Assembly (NCBI RefSeq): GCF_014191495.1
Contig: NZ_JACHWR010000009.1
Location: 1-43,894, forward strand
Length of the DNA stretch: 43,894 bases
Direction of reading: 5' to 3'
DNA from: Nocardioides soli
Lineage (GTDB): Bacteria > Actinomycetota > Actinomycetes > Propionibacteriales > Nocardioidaceae
The translations under genes and the position numbers were made by a program. Below the pieces are notes generated by a model that searched no databases, was not told where the DNA came from, and saw only the letters and a program-made list of their open reading frames with translations. The first letter of the stretch is position 1; every line of letters starts with the position of its first letter. Positions 24,686 to 34,898 of this stretch are shown in pieces.

Positions 24686-27216
24686 CACTTCATCCGCTCG
24701 TTGGCGGGGTCGTACGGCGCGGTGGCGTCGGCGGAGACGACGGTGACCGGGTAGAGCTCCTCCATGTAGGACACGGCGAGCTCGGTGCCCACCCGCGCCT
24801 GCTCGGGCGGCAGGTAGGCCATCAGCAGGTGCTTGCCCAGCGACGGCGCCGAGCCGGCGGTGGTGACGTAGGGGTGGTGACCGTGGCCGTCGGTGAGCGG
24901 CTCGCCGGAGCGGGTCAGGATCGGCTCGCCGCCCAGCATGTAGCGCTTCACCCCGGACGCCGACGTGTGGTCGTCGACGGCCATCGTGCAGAGCACGGTC
25001 TCCGGCGCCTCCCCGGAATCGAGCCGAGCGCGCTGCGCGAGGTAGGCCTCCCGGCCGGTGAAGTCGGCGGCCTTGACCTTCGGCCGCTGCATGCCGGCCT
25101 CGACGATGGTCCGCTCGGCGTCGAGCTCCGCGCCGACGGCCCGGTAGGCCTTCTCGATCCGGCCGGTGGTGCCGTAGACACCGATGCCGACCGGCACCAC
25201 GCCGGACGACGAGCCGGCGTCGAGCAGCGCGTCCCAGAGCTGCGCGGCGGCGTCGACCCCGACGTAGAGCTCCCAGCCGAGCTCGCCGACGTAGGAGATC
25301 CGCGACGCGAGCACCGGCAGGCCGGCGACCGTGATCTCACGGCAGGTGAGCATCGCGAAGCCCTCGCCGGACACGTCGTCGGAGGTGAGTGAGGCGAGCA
25401 CATCGCGGGCCCGCGGACCCCACAAACCGATCGTCGCGATGTCGTCGGTGCGCGAGGTGAGCACCGTGTCGGGCCCGGCGTGGTCGGCGAACCACGAGCG
25501 GTCCGCCGGGCCGTGCGCTGCTCCGGTGACGACGCGGAAGTGCTCGTCGCCCAGGCGCATCACGGTGAGGTCGGCCTTGAAGCCGCCCGCCCCGTCGAGC
25601 ACCGGCGTGTAGACGACCTTCCCGACCGGCACGTCGCACTGGGCGACGCAGGTGCTCTGCACGGCGTCGAGCGAGCCCGGGCCCGTGATGTCGAAGACCT
25701 CGAACGCCGAGAGGTCGACGACGCCGCCGGCCTCGCGCATCCGGAGGTGCTCGGCGTTGATGATCGGGCTCCACCAGCGGGCGTCCCACTCGTGCTCGCG
25801 GGGCAGCACCGCGTCGCCGTACTCCTCGAGCAGCGGGGCGTTGGACTCGTACCAGTGCGGCCGCTCCCAGCCGCCGGTCTCGAAGAAGACGGCGCCCAGC
25901 TTGACCTGGGAGTCGTGCATCGCGGCGAGGCGCTGGTCGCGGTCGGACTCGTACTGCTCGGACGGGTGCACGATCCCGTAGGTCTTGATGAACGACTCGG
26001 TGGTGCGCAGCCGGGTGTGCTCGCGGCGCATCTGGTGGGGGTGGAAGCGCCGGATGTCGCTGTGGCTGACGTCGATCTCCGAGTGACCGTCGACCATCCA
26101 CTCGGCGACCGCACGGCCGACGCCCGGGCCCTCCTTGATCCAGACCGCGGCCGCGGTCCACAGACCCTCGACCAGGCTCTCACCGAGGATCGGGTTGCCG
26201 TCGCAGGTCAGCGACAGCAGGCCGTTGATGGCGTAGCGCATCTCCGCGCCCTCGGCGCCGAGCAGCTCCGGCATCAGCTCGTAGGCCTGCTCCAGCTGCG
26301 GGTCGAAGTCGTCGGAGGTGAAGGGCATCTCGGTGGGCGACAGCTTCGCCTGCTCGATCGAGGGGATGTCCTCGGGCTCGTGCAGGATCGCGCGGTGCGC
26401 GTAGGAGCCGACCTCCATGTCGGCGCCGTGCTGCCGCTCGTAGCAGAAGGTGTCCATGTCGCGGACGATCGGGAAGGAGATCTCGCCCTCCCGCTCGGCC
26501 AGCTGCGGGCACGGCCCGACGCTGATCATCTGGTGCACCGCGGGCGTCAGCGGGATCGAGATCCCGGCCATGTCGCCGATCTTGGGGCTCCAGACGCCGC
26601 AGGCGATCACGACGTACTCGGTCTCGATGTCGCCGCCGTCGGTGCGCACCCGGCGGATCCTGCGACCACTGGGCACGTCCTCCACGTCGAGGCCGACGAC
26701 CTCGGCGTTCGGCACCACGGTCAGCGCCCCGGCCTCCAGCGCGCGCTCGCGCATGATCGTGCCCGCCCGCAGCGAGTCGACCACGCCCACGCTCGGCGTC
26801 CAGAACGCCCCGATGAACTGGTCCTCCTCGATGAAGGGCACCTTCTCCTTCACGAACGCCGGGTCGACCAGCTCGGACTCGATGCCCCACGCCCGCGCGC
26901 TCGACATCCGGCGCCGCAGCTCCTCCATGCGCTCCGGCGTGCGCGCGATCTCGAAGCCGCCGGACTGGGTGAAGACGCCCATCTCCTGGTACTGCCGCAC
27001 GGAGTCGAGCGTCAGATCGGTGATCTCCCGGGAGTGGTCCACGGGGAAGATGAAGTTGGAGGCGTGGCCGGTCGAGCCGCCCGGGTTCGGCAGCGGCCCC
27101 TTGTCGATCTGCACGATGTCGCGCCAGCCGAGCCGCGCGAGGTGGTGGACGAGGCTGTTGCCGACGATGCCGGCGCCGATCACGACGACCTTCGCCGAGG
27201 CGGGGACGGTGGCCAT
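24685..27216 (-). CDS. Dimethylglycine dehydrogenase-like FAD/folate oxidoreductase
   Basis: An 843-residue flavoprotein: residues 1-400 are a DAO-type FAD domain (KVVVIGAGIVGNSLVHHLARLG at the start, then a GSTGHASNF segment where relatives attach FAD), 400-450 an FAO-type middle region, and 450-840 a GcvT-like folate-binding domain (YVGELGWELYVG, GIGVYGTTGRIEKAYRAVGAEL). This layout is that of dimethylglycine/sarcosine dehydrogenases, which oxidise N-methyl groups and pass the carbon to THF and the electrons to ETF. The adjacent etfBA genes and the betaine genes upstream point to dimethylglycine. A clear AAGGAG stands 6 bases before the ATG, and an IclR-type operator just upstream. Sarcosine or another methylamine is the main alternative substrate. 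Confidence 0.88.
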   Translation of the reverse strand: MATVPASAKVVVIGAGIVGNSLVHHLARLGWRDIVQIDKGPLPNPGGSTGHASNFIFPVDHSREITDLTLDSVRQYQEMGVFTQSGGFEIARTPERMEELRRRMSSARAWGIESELVDPAFVKEKVPFIEEDQFIGAFWTPSVGVVDSLRAGTIMRERALEAGALTVVPNAEVVGLDVEDVPSGRRIRRVRTDGGDIETEYVVIACGVWSPKIGDMAGISIPLTPAVHQMISVGPCPQLAEREGEISFPIVRDMDTFCYERQHGADMEVGSYAHRAILHEPEDIPSIEQAKLSPTEMPFTSDDFDPQLEQAYELMPELLGAEGAEMRYAINGLLSLTCDGNPILGESLVEGLWTAAAVWIKEGPGVGRAVAEWMVDGHSEIDVSHSDIRRFHPHQMRREHTRLRTTESFIKTYGIVHPSEQYESDRDQRLAAMHDSQVKLGAVFFETGGWERPHWYESNAPLLEEYGDAVLPREHEWDARWWSPIINAEHLRMREAGGVVDLSAFEVFDITGPGSLDAVQSTCVAQCDVPVGKVVYTPVLDGAGGFKADLTVMRLGDEHFRVVTGAAHGPADRSWFADHAGPDTVLTSRTDDIATIGLWGPRARDVLASLTSDDVSGEGFAMLTCREITVAGLPVLASRISYVGELGWELYVGVDAAAQLWDALLDAGSSSGVVPVGIGVYGTTGRIEKAYRAVGAELDAERTIVEAGMQRPKVKAADFTGREAYLAQRARLDSGEAPETVLCTMAVDDHTSASGVKRYMLGGEPILTRSGEPLTDGHGHHPYVTTAGSAPSLGKHLLMAYLPPEQARVGTELAVSYMEELYPVTVVSADATAPYDPANERMK

Positions 27217-27230
27217 GGCGTCTCCTTCAT

Positions 27231-27266
27231 TGTTGCGTATTGTGCAACACGATGCGTATTACGAAA
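27231..27266. promoter_or_regulatory. IclR-type operator before the dehydrogenase gene
   Basis: TGTTGCGTATTGTGCAACA (27231-27249) is a palindrome with arms TGTTGC/GCAACA. A second, weaker copy TGCGTATTACGAAA follows about 19 bases on. The motif matches sites at 36400 and 37325, so one regulator, most likely the IclR gene at 36538, probably controls all three. Confidence 0.65.
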
Positions 27267-27332
27267 CCATCCTCAGTGTTGGCCGGACGCCCCGCGACTG
27301 TCAAGGCGGTCGCGGGGTCGTCCGGTCGTCGG

Positions 27333-28955
27333 TCACTCCGGCGCGGAGCCCTCTCGGCGCTGCTCGAGCAGCAGCTCGCGCTCGCGACTCGGAATCAGCG
27401 AGATGTCGGGCTCCTGGCGCAGCGCCTTCATCAGCGAGAAGCACATCGCGATCAGCACCACCATGAACGGCCCGGCGACGATGATCACCAGGGTCTGCAG
27501 GGCCTCCAGTCCGCCCTGCCAGAGCAGCAGCGCGGCGACGCAGCCCATCGCCACGCCCCAGAAGACGACCAGCCAGCGCCGCGGCTCCTCCTCGCCGTGC
27601 TCGCTGAGCATCCCCATCACGATCGACGCGCTGTCCGCGCCGGTGACGAAGAAGATCGCCACCAGGAAGATCGCCAGGCCGACCGTGATGCCCGACAGCG
27701 GGAACTCGCGCAGGGTGTCGAAGAGCGCGTTCTCCAGCCCGGCGGCGAGCGAGGCCGGCATGTCGACGCCCTCCTTGAGCTGGAGGTCGAACGCCGCGCC
27801 GCCCATGATCGAGAACCAGACGAACGACACCAGGCTCGGCACCAGGATCACGAAGATCACGAACTGCCGGATGGTCCGGCCCTTCGAGATCCGGGCGATG
27901 AACATGCCGACGAACGGCGTCCACGAGATCCACCAGGCCCAGTAGAAGATCGTCCAGCCGTTCAACCACGCGCTGTCGCCGAACACCCCGGTGCGGAAGC
28001 TCATCGTCGGCAGGTGGGTGAGATAGCCGCCGAGCGACTCGGTGAACGTGCCCAGGATGAACACGGTCGGGCCGACGACGAAGAGGAAGAGCACCAGCAG
28101 CCCGGCCGCGACCGCGTTGGCGTTCGAGAGGTACTTGATGCCCCTCTCGACGCCCGAGACCGCGGACGCCACGAAGCAGAGCGTCAGGAAGCCGATCACC
28201 CCGACCGCCAGGAGCTTGCTGTCACCGCCCTCGCCGAAGACGTTGTCGATGCCCCCGGTGATCTGGAGCGCTCCGAGGCCGAGCGAGGTGGCCGAGCCGA
28301 AGAGCGTCGCGAAGATCGCGATGACGTCGATGCCCTTGCCGACCGGTCCGTCCACCCGGTCGCCGAGCAGCGGCCGGAACGTGCCGCTCACCAGGTTGCC
28401 GGCGCGCTTGCGGTAGGCGAAGTAGCCGATCGCCAGGCCGATCACGGCGTACATCGCCCACGGGTGGAAGCCCCAGTGGAAGAACGTGTACTCCATGGCG
28501 AGGTTGGCGGCCTCCGGGCTCGCCGGCTCGGCGAGCCCGAGCGGCGGGGTGTTCAGGTGGGTCAGGGGCTCGGCGACGCCCCAGAACATCAGCCCGATCC
28601 CCATGCCGGTCGCGAACATCATCGAGACCCAGGAGAACGTCGAGAACTCCGGCTCGGAGTCGTCGGGGCCGAGCTTGATGTTCCCGAACCGGGAGATGGC
28701 CAGGTAGGCCGAGAAGATCACGAAGCCCGCGCTGGTGAGCACGAACAGCCACCCGAACGAGTCGGTGACCCAGGCCAGGATCTCGGACGTGCCGTCTCCC
28801 ATCGCCTCCGGGGCGACGACCCCGGAGGCGACGAAGGCGATGGAGATCGCGGCGGCGACGCCGAATACGACCTTGTCGATCGGCAGCTTGCCGTCGGGCT
28901 CCCGCGGGGCGCCGGACCCCGCCGGCGCTCCCGCTCTCTCGTGTACGTCGGTCAT
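27333..28955 (-). CDS. BCCT family choline/betaine/carnitine transporter
   Basis: A 540-residue, 12-helix secondary transporter of quaternary amines. The family signature is clear: FYWAWWISWTPFVGMFIARISKGRTIR in TM8, plus GMGIGLMFWGVAEPLTH (the Gly-rich segment of TM3) and MEYTFFHWGFHPWAMYAVIG. ATG 28955 has GGAGGAG upstream; earlier open frame is not coding. The short C-terminal tail, about 40 residues, suggests uptake for metabolism rather than osmotic sensing, which in BetP needs a long tail; this is an inference. It is the last gene of the betB-betA-ABC unit, 28 bases after the binding-protein gene. Confidence 0.93.
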   Translation of the reverse strand: MTDVHERAGAPAGSGAPREPDGKLPIDKVVFGVAAAISIAFVASGVVAPEAMGDGTSEILAWVTDSFGWLFVLTSAGFVIFSAYLAISRFGNIKLGPDDSEPEFSTFSWVSMMFATGMGIGLMFWGVAEPLTHLNTPPLGLAEPASPEAANLAMEYTFFHWGFHPWAMYAVIGLAIGYFAYRKRAGNLVSGTFRPLLGDRVDGPVGKGIDVIAIFATLFGSATSLGLGALQITGGIDNVFGEGGDSKLLAVGVIGFLTLCFVASAVSGVERGIKYLSNANAVAAGLLVLFLFVVGPTVFILGTFTESLGGYLTHLPTMSFRTGVFGDSAWLNGWTIFYWAWWISWTPFVGMFIARISKGRTIRQFVIFVILVPSLVSFVWFSIMGGAAFDLQLKEGVDMPASLAAGLENALFDTLREFPLSGITVGLAIFLVAIFFVTGADSASIVMGMLSEHGEEEPRRWLVVFWGVAMGCVAALLLWQGGLEALQTLVIIVAGPFMVVLIAMCFSLMKALRQEPDISLIPSRERELLLEQRREGSAPE

Positions 28956-28983
28956 CTGCGGCTCCTCCCCGATCGCACGCGAC

Positions 28984-29970
28984 TCAGCCGATCCAGGCGT
29001 CCACCTTGTCGGGGTTCTCCTCGACCCACTTGGCCGCGGCATCCGCGGGGGACATACCGTCGGAGGTGATCCAGGCCGCGACGAGGTTCTGGTCGTCGTT
29101 GGTCCAGTTGAAGTTCTTGACCAGGTCGACGCCCGGGCCGCCCTCGTCGGCCCACGAAGTCGACACGATCTTCTTCAACGGGGTCTCGGGGTAGTCGCAA
29201 TCGACCGTGGCGGGGTCGTCCTGGCAGCCGTCCTCGTACGGCGGCAGCGCGACCTTCTCCATCGGGACCTCGGCGTGGACGTACTGCGGCTCCCAGAAGT
29301 AGCCGATCAGCCACTCCTTGTTCTTCTGCGCCTGCTCGAACGCCGTGATCGTCGCGGCCTCGCCACCCGAGAAGACGACCTTGAAGTCGAGGCCGAGGTT
29401 GCTGATGATCGCCTCGTCGAACTGGACGTACGACGGGTCGGACCCGAGGAACTGGCCCTTGCCACCGGACTCCGACGTGGCGAACTCCTTGGCGTACTTG
29501 TTCAGGTTGTTCCAGTCGAGGATGTCGGGGTGCTCCTCGGCGAGCCAGCCGGGGACGTACCAGCCGATGATGCCGACGTTGCCGTTCTCGCCGAAGTCGG
29601 TCGCGCTGCCGTCGCCGGAGCCGTCGAAGAACTTCTTCTCGAGGTCCGGATGGCCCCAGTCCTCGATGACGACGTCGACCTCGCCGGTGCCGAAGCCCTG
29701 CCAGGAGACGTCCTCCTTGAGGTCCTTGTAGTTGACCTTGCAGCCGAGCTTCTCCTGCGCGACGGTGCCGACCACGTAGGCGCTGGCCTCGTAGCCGACC
29801 CACGGGTTGACCGCCATGTTGAGGTCGCCGCAGTCGCCGGCACCGGCGGCGCCCGACTCGTTGGCCTCGGTCTGCTCGTCGATCGACCCGCCGTCGCCGC
29901 AGCCGGCCAGGACGAACGCCGCGACCGCCGCGACCGCCGTCAGCTTCGTTCCGATTCGCATCTTCCGCAT
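28984..29970 (-). CDS. proX: Glycine betaine/choline ABC transporter substrate-binding lipoprotein (ProX/OpuAC type)
   Basis: A 328-residue lipoprotein. MRKMRIGTKLTAVAAVAAFV then LAGC is a lipobox, so the mature protein is anchored outside the membrane. The body has OpuAC-family features: NMAVNPWVGYEASAYVVGTVAQEKLG, DVVIEDWGHPD, and a Trp-rich set (WVGY, WQGF, WYVPGW, WEPQY, WADEG) suited to a cation-pi cage for a quaternary amine. GGAGGAG lies 6 bases before the ATG at 29970. It follows the fused permease gene and precedes the BCCT carrier. Betaine or choline as ligand is inferred from family and neighbours. Confidence 0.92.
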   Translation of the reverse strand: MRKMRIGTKLTAVAAVAAFVLAGCGDGGSIDEQTEANESGAAGAGDCGDLNMAVNPWVGYEASAYVVGTVAQEKLGCKVNYKDLKEDVSWQGFGTGEVDVVIEDWGHPDLEKKFFDGSGDGSATDFGENGNVGIIGWYVPGWLAEEHPDILDWNNLNKYAKEFATSESGGKGQFLGSDPSYVQFDEAIISNLGLDFKVVFSGGEAATITAFEQAQKNKEWLIGYFWEPQYVHAEVPMEKVALPPYEDGCQDDPATVDCDYPETPLKKIVSTSWADEGGPGVDLVKNFNWTNDDQNLVAAWITSDGMSPADAAAKWVEENPDKVDAWIG

Positions 29971-30023
29971 TCCATCTCCTCCGTCGGGCTGTGCGATGTC
30001 TTCCGTTCCGAGCGTGTGGTTCG

Positions 30024-32066
30024 TCAACCGCCGAGGGCGGCTCGCCATCGGGGCCGCCGGGTGGCGTCGTGCGTCACGGCCTCGTCGTGGGCGGCGGCGC
30101 GGCAGATGCGGTCGACCATGATCCCGATCAGCACGATGCTGATGCCGGCGGCCGCGCCCTTGCCCCACTCCTCCGAGCGCGAGAAGCCGAGCACCACGTC
30201 GTACCCGAGGGCGCCGGCGCCGACCATGCCGCCGATGACGGCCATCGCCAGCACGTAGAGCAGTCCCTGGTTGGCGGCCAGCACCAGCGAGCTCCGGCTC
30301 ATCGGCAGCTGCACCTTCGTGATCTCCTGCCAGGTGGTCGCGCCGGTGGAGCGCGACGCCTCGAGCGTGGTCGGCGAGACCCCCCGGACCCCGTCGGCCA
30401 CGAGCTTGATCGCCACCGGCGCGGCGTACACGACCCCGGCGACGATCGCGGTGAACCGGGTGGGCCCGAAGAGCGCCAGCATCGGGATCAGGTAGACGAA
30501 CGGCGGGATCGTCTGGCCGGCGTCGAGCACCGGCCGGAGCATCAGGTCGACGGAGGCCCGGCGGGCCATCCAGACGCCGAACACCACGGCGAGGATCATC
30601 ACCAGGAGCGTGCCGACCAGGGTCATCGTCAGCGTGATCATCGAGTCGTGCCACAGGCCGAAGTAGCGCAGCCCGGCCAGGCAGATCACCGTCGGCAGCA
30701 GCGCGCGGGCGCGGCCGAAGACGAACGCGAGCAGCAGGATCGCGGTGGCGGTGACGTACCAGGGCGACTCGGCGATCAGCGACTGGAGCGGGTTGAGCAG
30801 GTAGTCGCTGATGAGGTTCTTGAACCAGTCGGTCGCGCCCCGGAACGTGTCGGTGAACCACTCGGTGAAGTCGTCGACCCACCCGGCGAGCGTGGGTCCC
30901 CAGGACGTCTCGGGGAACTCCGCGAGCGAGATGTAGGTGCGCGACGCCCACACCGCGACCAGTGCGCCCACCGCGGTGACCGCGAGGACGATCCGGCGTA
31001 GCCGGAGGTCGACCTGACCGCGGGCGGCCCGCTCGGACGCCTCGCTGGCGGCGGTCGTCGTCCGGTCGAGCATCACGGCCATGACCACGATCAGCATGCC
31101 CGGCACGAACGCGCCGCCGACGTCGTTCTTGAACAGCGCGGACAGCACCGGCTTGCCCAGGCCGGGGCCGTCGACGTACGCCGCGATGGTCGCCATCGAG
31201 AGCGCCGCCATGATCGTCTGGTTGAGGCCGACCACGATCGTCTTGCGCGCCATCGGCAGCTGCACCTTGCGCAGCCGCTGGAAGGAGGTCTGCCCGGCCG
31301 CGTCGGTGGCCTCGATCGTGGTCGGCGAGACGTTGCGGATGCCGTGGCCGGCGACCCGGATGATCGGCGGCAGCGCGTAGATCAGCGTGCAGACCACCGC
31401 GGCGGAGGCGCCGATGCCGAAGAAGAGCACGATCGGCAGCAGGTACACGAACGTCGGCATCGTCTGGAAGATGTCCAGGAGCGTGTTGATCATGGACACC
31501 ACCCACGGCCGGCGGCTGGTGCCCAACCAGACGGCGAGCGGCATCCCGATCAGCACGGAGAAGACGACCGCCACGAACGTGACGATCAGCAGGTCCATCG
31601 AGTCCGACCAGTAGCCGAACAGGCCGAACGAGACGAAGGACGCACCCACCAGCAGCGCGATCCGCCAGCCGGCCACCGCCAGCCCGATCCAGGTGGCGAT
31701 CGCGGTGACGCCGAGCCACCCGATCTGCGGGACCGGCCGCGGGAAGTCGGGGATCGAGATCATCCGCTGGGCCCAGTCGACGACGTCGGTGAACCAGCCG
31801 CCGAGGCTGTAGGTGAACTGGATCAGCGGATTGGTGTCGCGGCTGGCCAGCACGGAGTCGCGGAAGTCGGTGAGCTGCTGCTGGACCTCCGTGTGCACCC
31901 GCACCGGGATCTCGAGTGTGTCGGTGCCCTTGGTCAGCGCCCAGACCACGATCCAGACGCCGATGACCACGAGCGCCCAGGCCCAGCGCGGCAGGCTGCG
32001 CGGCTCACTCGGGGGCGGCGGCTCGGCGCCGGCCTGCGGGCGCGGCGGGGCGATGGTGGCCGTCAT
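30024..32066 (-). CDS. Betaine-type ABC permease, two permease domains fused in one chain
   Basis: A 680-residue membrane protein with two ProW-like permease domains, residues about 150-340 and 440-650. Each has its own coupling motif: NVSPTTIEATDAAGQTSFQRLRKVQLPMA in the first and GVSPTTLEASRSTGATTWQEITKVQLPMS in the second. Each half also has a stretch of the type DIFQTMPTFVYLLPIVLFFG / DAGQTIPPFVYLIPMLALFG. Normally ProW forms a homodimer; here a gene duplication supplies both halves in one protein. The start ATG overlaps the stop of a repeat-encoded minigene by ATGA. It works with the ProV-like ATPase upstream and the ProX-like protein downstream. Confidence 0.92.
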   Translation of the reverse strand: MTATIAPPRPQAGAEPPPPSEPRSLPRWAWALVVIGVWIVVWALTKGTDTLEIPVRVHTEVQQQLTDFRDSVLASRDTNPLIQFTYSLGGWFTDVVDWAQRMISIPDFPRPVPQIGWLGVTAIATWIGLAVAGWRIALLVGASFVSFGLFGYWSDSMDLLIVTFVAVVFSVLIGMPLAVWLGTSRRPWVVSMINTLLDIFQTMPTFVYLLPIVLFFGIGASAAVVCTLIYALPPIIRVAGHGIRNVSPTTIEATDAAGQTSFQRLRKVQLPMARKTIVVGLNQTIMAALSMATIAAYVDGPGLGKPVLSALFKNDVGGAFVPGMLIVVMAVMLDRTTTAASEASERAARGQVDLRLRRIVLAVTAVGALVAVWASRTYISLAEFPETSWGPTLAGWVDDFTEWFTDTFRGATDWFKNLISDYLLNPLQSLIAESPWYVTATAILLLAFVFGRARALLPTVICLAGLRYFGLWHDSMITLTMTLVGTLLVMILAVVFGVWMARRASVDLMLRPVLDAGQTIPPFVYLIPMLALFGPTRFTAIVAGVVYAAPVAIKLVADGVRGVSPTTLEASRSTGATTWQEITKVQLPMSRSSLVLAANQGLLYVLAMAVIGGMVGAGALGYDVVLGFSRSEEWGKGAAAGISIVLIGIMVDRICRAAAHDEAVTHDATRRPRWRAALGG

Positions 32067-32133
32067 GCGGGATCCTCGCGGAATCGTGGGCTGGAGGAGC
32101 GCAGCGGGGGAAGCTCGCGATTTCGTGGGGTGC

Positions 32134-32137
<4 letters not shown>
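32063..32137 (-). CDS. 24-residue repeat-encoded minigene (family B), proV-permease junction
   Basis: A 75-nt repeat read as 25 codons. Its ATG (32137) overlaps the stop of the ATPase gene as ATGA and its TGA overlaps the permease ATG as ATGA. The peptide begins MSTPRNRELPPLRSSSP and has no known domain. The same element, with 67 of 75 bases identical and the same two overlaps, lies at 41405-41479 between unrelated genes. The GGAGGAAG that would have served the permease now stands before this minigene, and the element ends with GAGGAT, a possible Shine-Dalgarno for the permease. It also forms an imperfect 19-bp stem. Translation is plausible; function is unknown. Confidence 0.5.
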
Positions 32138-33194
<1,057 letters not shown>

Positions 33195-33198
<4 letters not shown>

Positions 33199-34889
33199 GA
33201 GGACTCCTCGGGATAGAGCGGCATGCCGTCGCGGTAGCGGTAGTACGGCACGTCGGCGGGCGGGAGTGGCGTGTTGCCGGCGATCAGGTCGGCGGCCTTC
33301 TCGGCGACCATCATCACGGGGGCGTAGATGTTGCCGTTGGTGACGAAGGGGAAGACGGAGGCGTCGACGACCCGCAGTCCCTCGACGCCGTGCACGCGCA
33401 TCGAGGCGGGGTCGACGACGGTGTTCTCGTCGACGCCCATCCGCGCGGTGCACGAGGGGTGCAGCGCGGTCTCGGCGTCGGCGCGGACCCAGTCGAGGAT
33501 CTGCTCGTCGGTCTCGACGTCGCGGCCGGGCGAGAGCTCGCCGCCGTTGTACGGCGCGAAGGCCGGCTGGTTGAGGATGGTGCGGGCGACCCGGATCGCC
33601 TCGACCCACTCGCGCCGGTCGTTGGGCGTCGAGAGGTAGTTGAAGAGGATCGAGGGGTGCTGCCGCGGGTCGCGGGAGCGGATCCGCACGTGGCCGCGGG
33701 TGTCGGCGTACATCGGCCCGATGTGCACCTGGTAGCCGTGCCCCTCGGTCGGCGCGGAGCCGTCGTACCGGATCGCGACCGGGAGGAAGTGGAACATCAG
33801 GTTCGGGTAGTCGACGTCGTCGTTGCTGCGGCAGAAGCCGCCGCCCTCGAAGTGGTTGGTCGCGCCGAGCCCGCGGCGGTGCACCAGCCACTGGTAGCCG
33901 ATGCCCGGCCGCTTGCGCCACGCGAGCCCGGGTGCGATCGAGACCGGCTGCTTGGAGGCGTACTGGATGTAGACCTCGAGGTGGTCCTGCGCGTTGGCGC
34001 CCACGCCCGGCAGGTGCTGCACGATCGGGACGCCGTGCCGGCGCAGCAGCTCCTCGTCGCCGATGCCGGAGAGCTGCAGCAGCTGCGGGGTGTTGATCGC
34101 GCCGCCGCAGAGGATCACCTCGCCGGCGTACGCCGTGCGCCGCAGCCGCCCGCCGCGCAGGTAGTCGACCCCGACCGCCCGCGTGCCCTGCACGCGCACC
34201 CCGGTGACGAACGCGAGCGTCTCGACCCGGAGGTTCTTCCGGTGCCGCACCGGGTGCAGGTAGGCGCGCGCGGCCGAGAGCCGCCGGCCGCGGTGCACGT
34301 TGCGGTCGAACTTCGCGAACCCCTCCTGGCGGTACCCGTTGACGTCGTCGGTCAGCGGGTAGCCCGCCTGCTGGGCGGCCGCGAAGAAGGCGCCGAAGAG
34401 CGGGTTGTCGGCCGGGCCGCGCTCGAGCACCAGCGGCCCGTCGCCGCCGCGCCAGGCGTCCGCGCCGTCGCTGCCGTCGGGCAGCAGCAGGCGCTCCATC
34501 CGCTTGAAGTAGGGCAGGCAGTGCCGGTAGTCCCAGTCCGCCATCCCCGGCTCGGCGGCCCAGCGCTCGTAGTCCATCGGGTTGCCGCGCTGGAAGATCA
34601 TGCCGTTGATCGAGGAGGACCCGCCGAGCACCTTGCCCCGCGCGTGGTAGACCCGGCGGTCGTTCAGGTGCGGCTCGGGGTCGGTCTCGTAGCGCCAGTC
34701 GTAGAGGCGGTTCCCGATCGGGAAGGGCAGCGCGGCGGGCATGTGGATGAAGGGGTCGATCCGGAAGTCCGAGCGGCCCGCCTCGAGGACGAGCACGGAC
34801 GTGCCGGGGTCGGCGGAGAGCCGGTTCGCCAGGGCACATCCCGCGGAGCCACCGCCCACGATGACGTAGTCGAACCGGTCCGCACCCAT
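33195..34889 (-). CDS. betA: Choline dehydrogenase-like GMC oxidoreductase
   Basis: A 564-residue FAD enzyme oxidising choline to betaine aldehyde. DYVIVGGGSAGCALANRLS and LVLEAG at the N-terminus bind FAD; HARGKVLGGSSSINGMIFQRG is GMC signature 1 and GGAINTPQLLQLSGIG is signature 2; LHPSCTARMG and VVDASVFPFVTNGNIYAPVMM carry the C-terminal active-site His and Asn. The length and HPSCTARMG pattern fit BetA. It lies 9 bases after betB and overlaps the ABC ATPase by ATGA, so choline oxidation and uptake are coupled. GMC enzymes are hard to tell apart, but next to betB choline is the best guess. Confidence 0.9.
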
Positions 34890-34898
34890 GTCCCGCTC

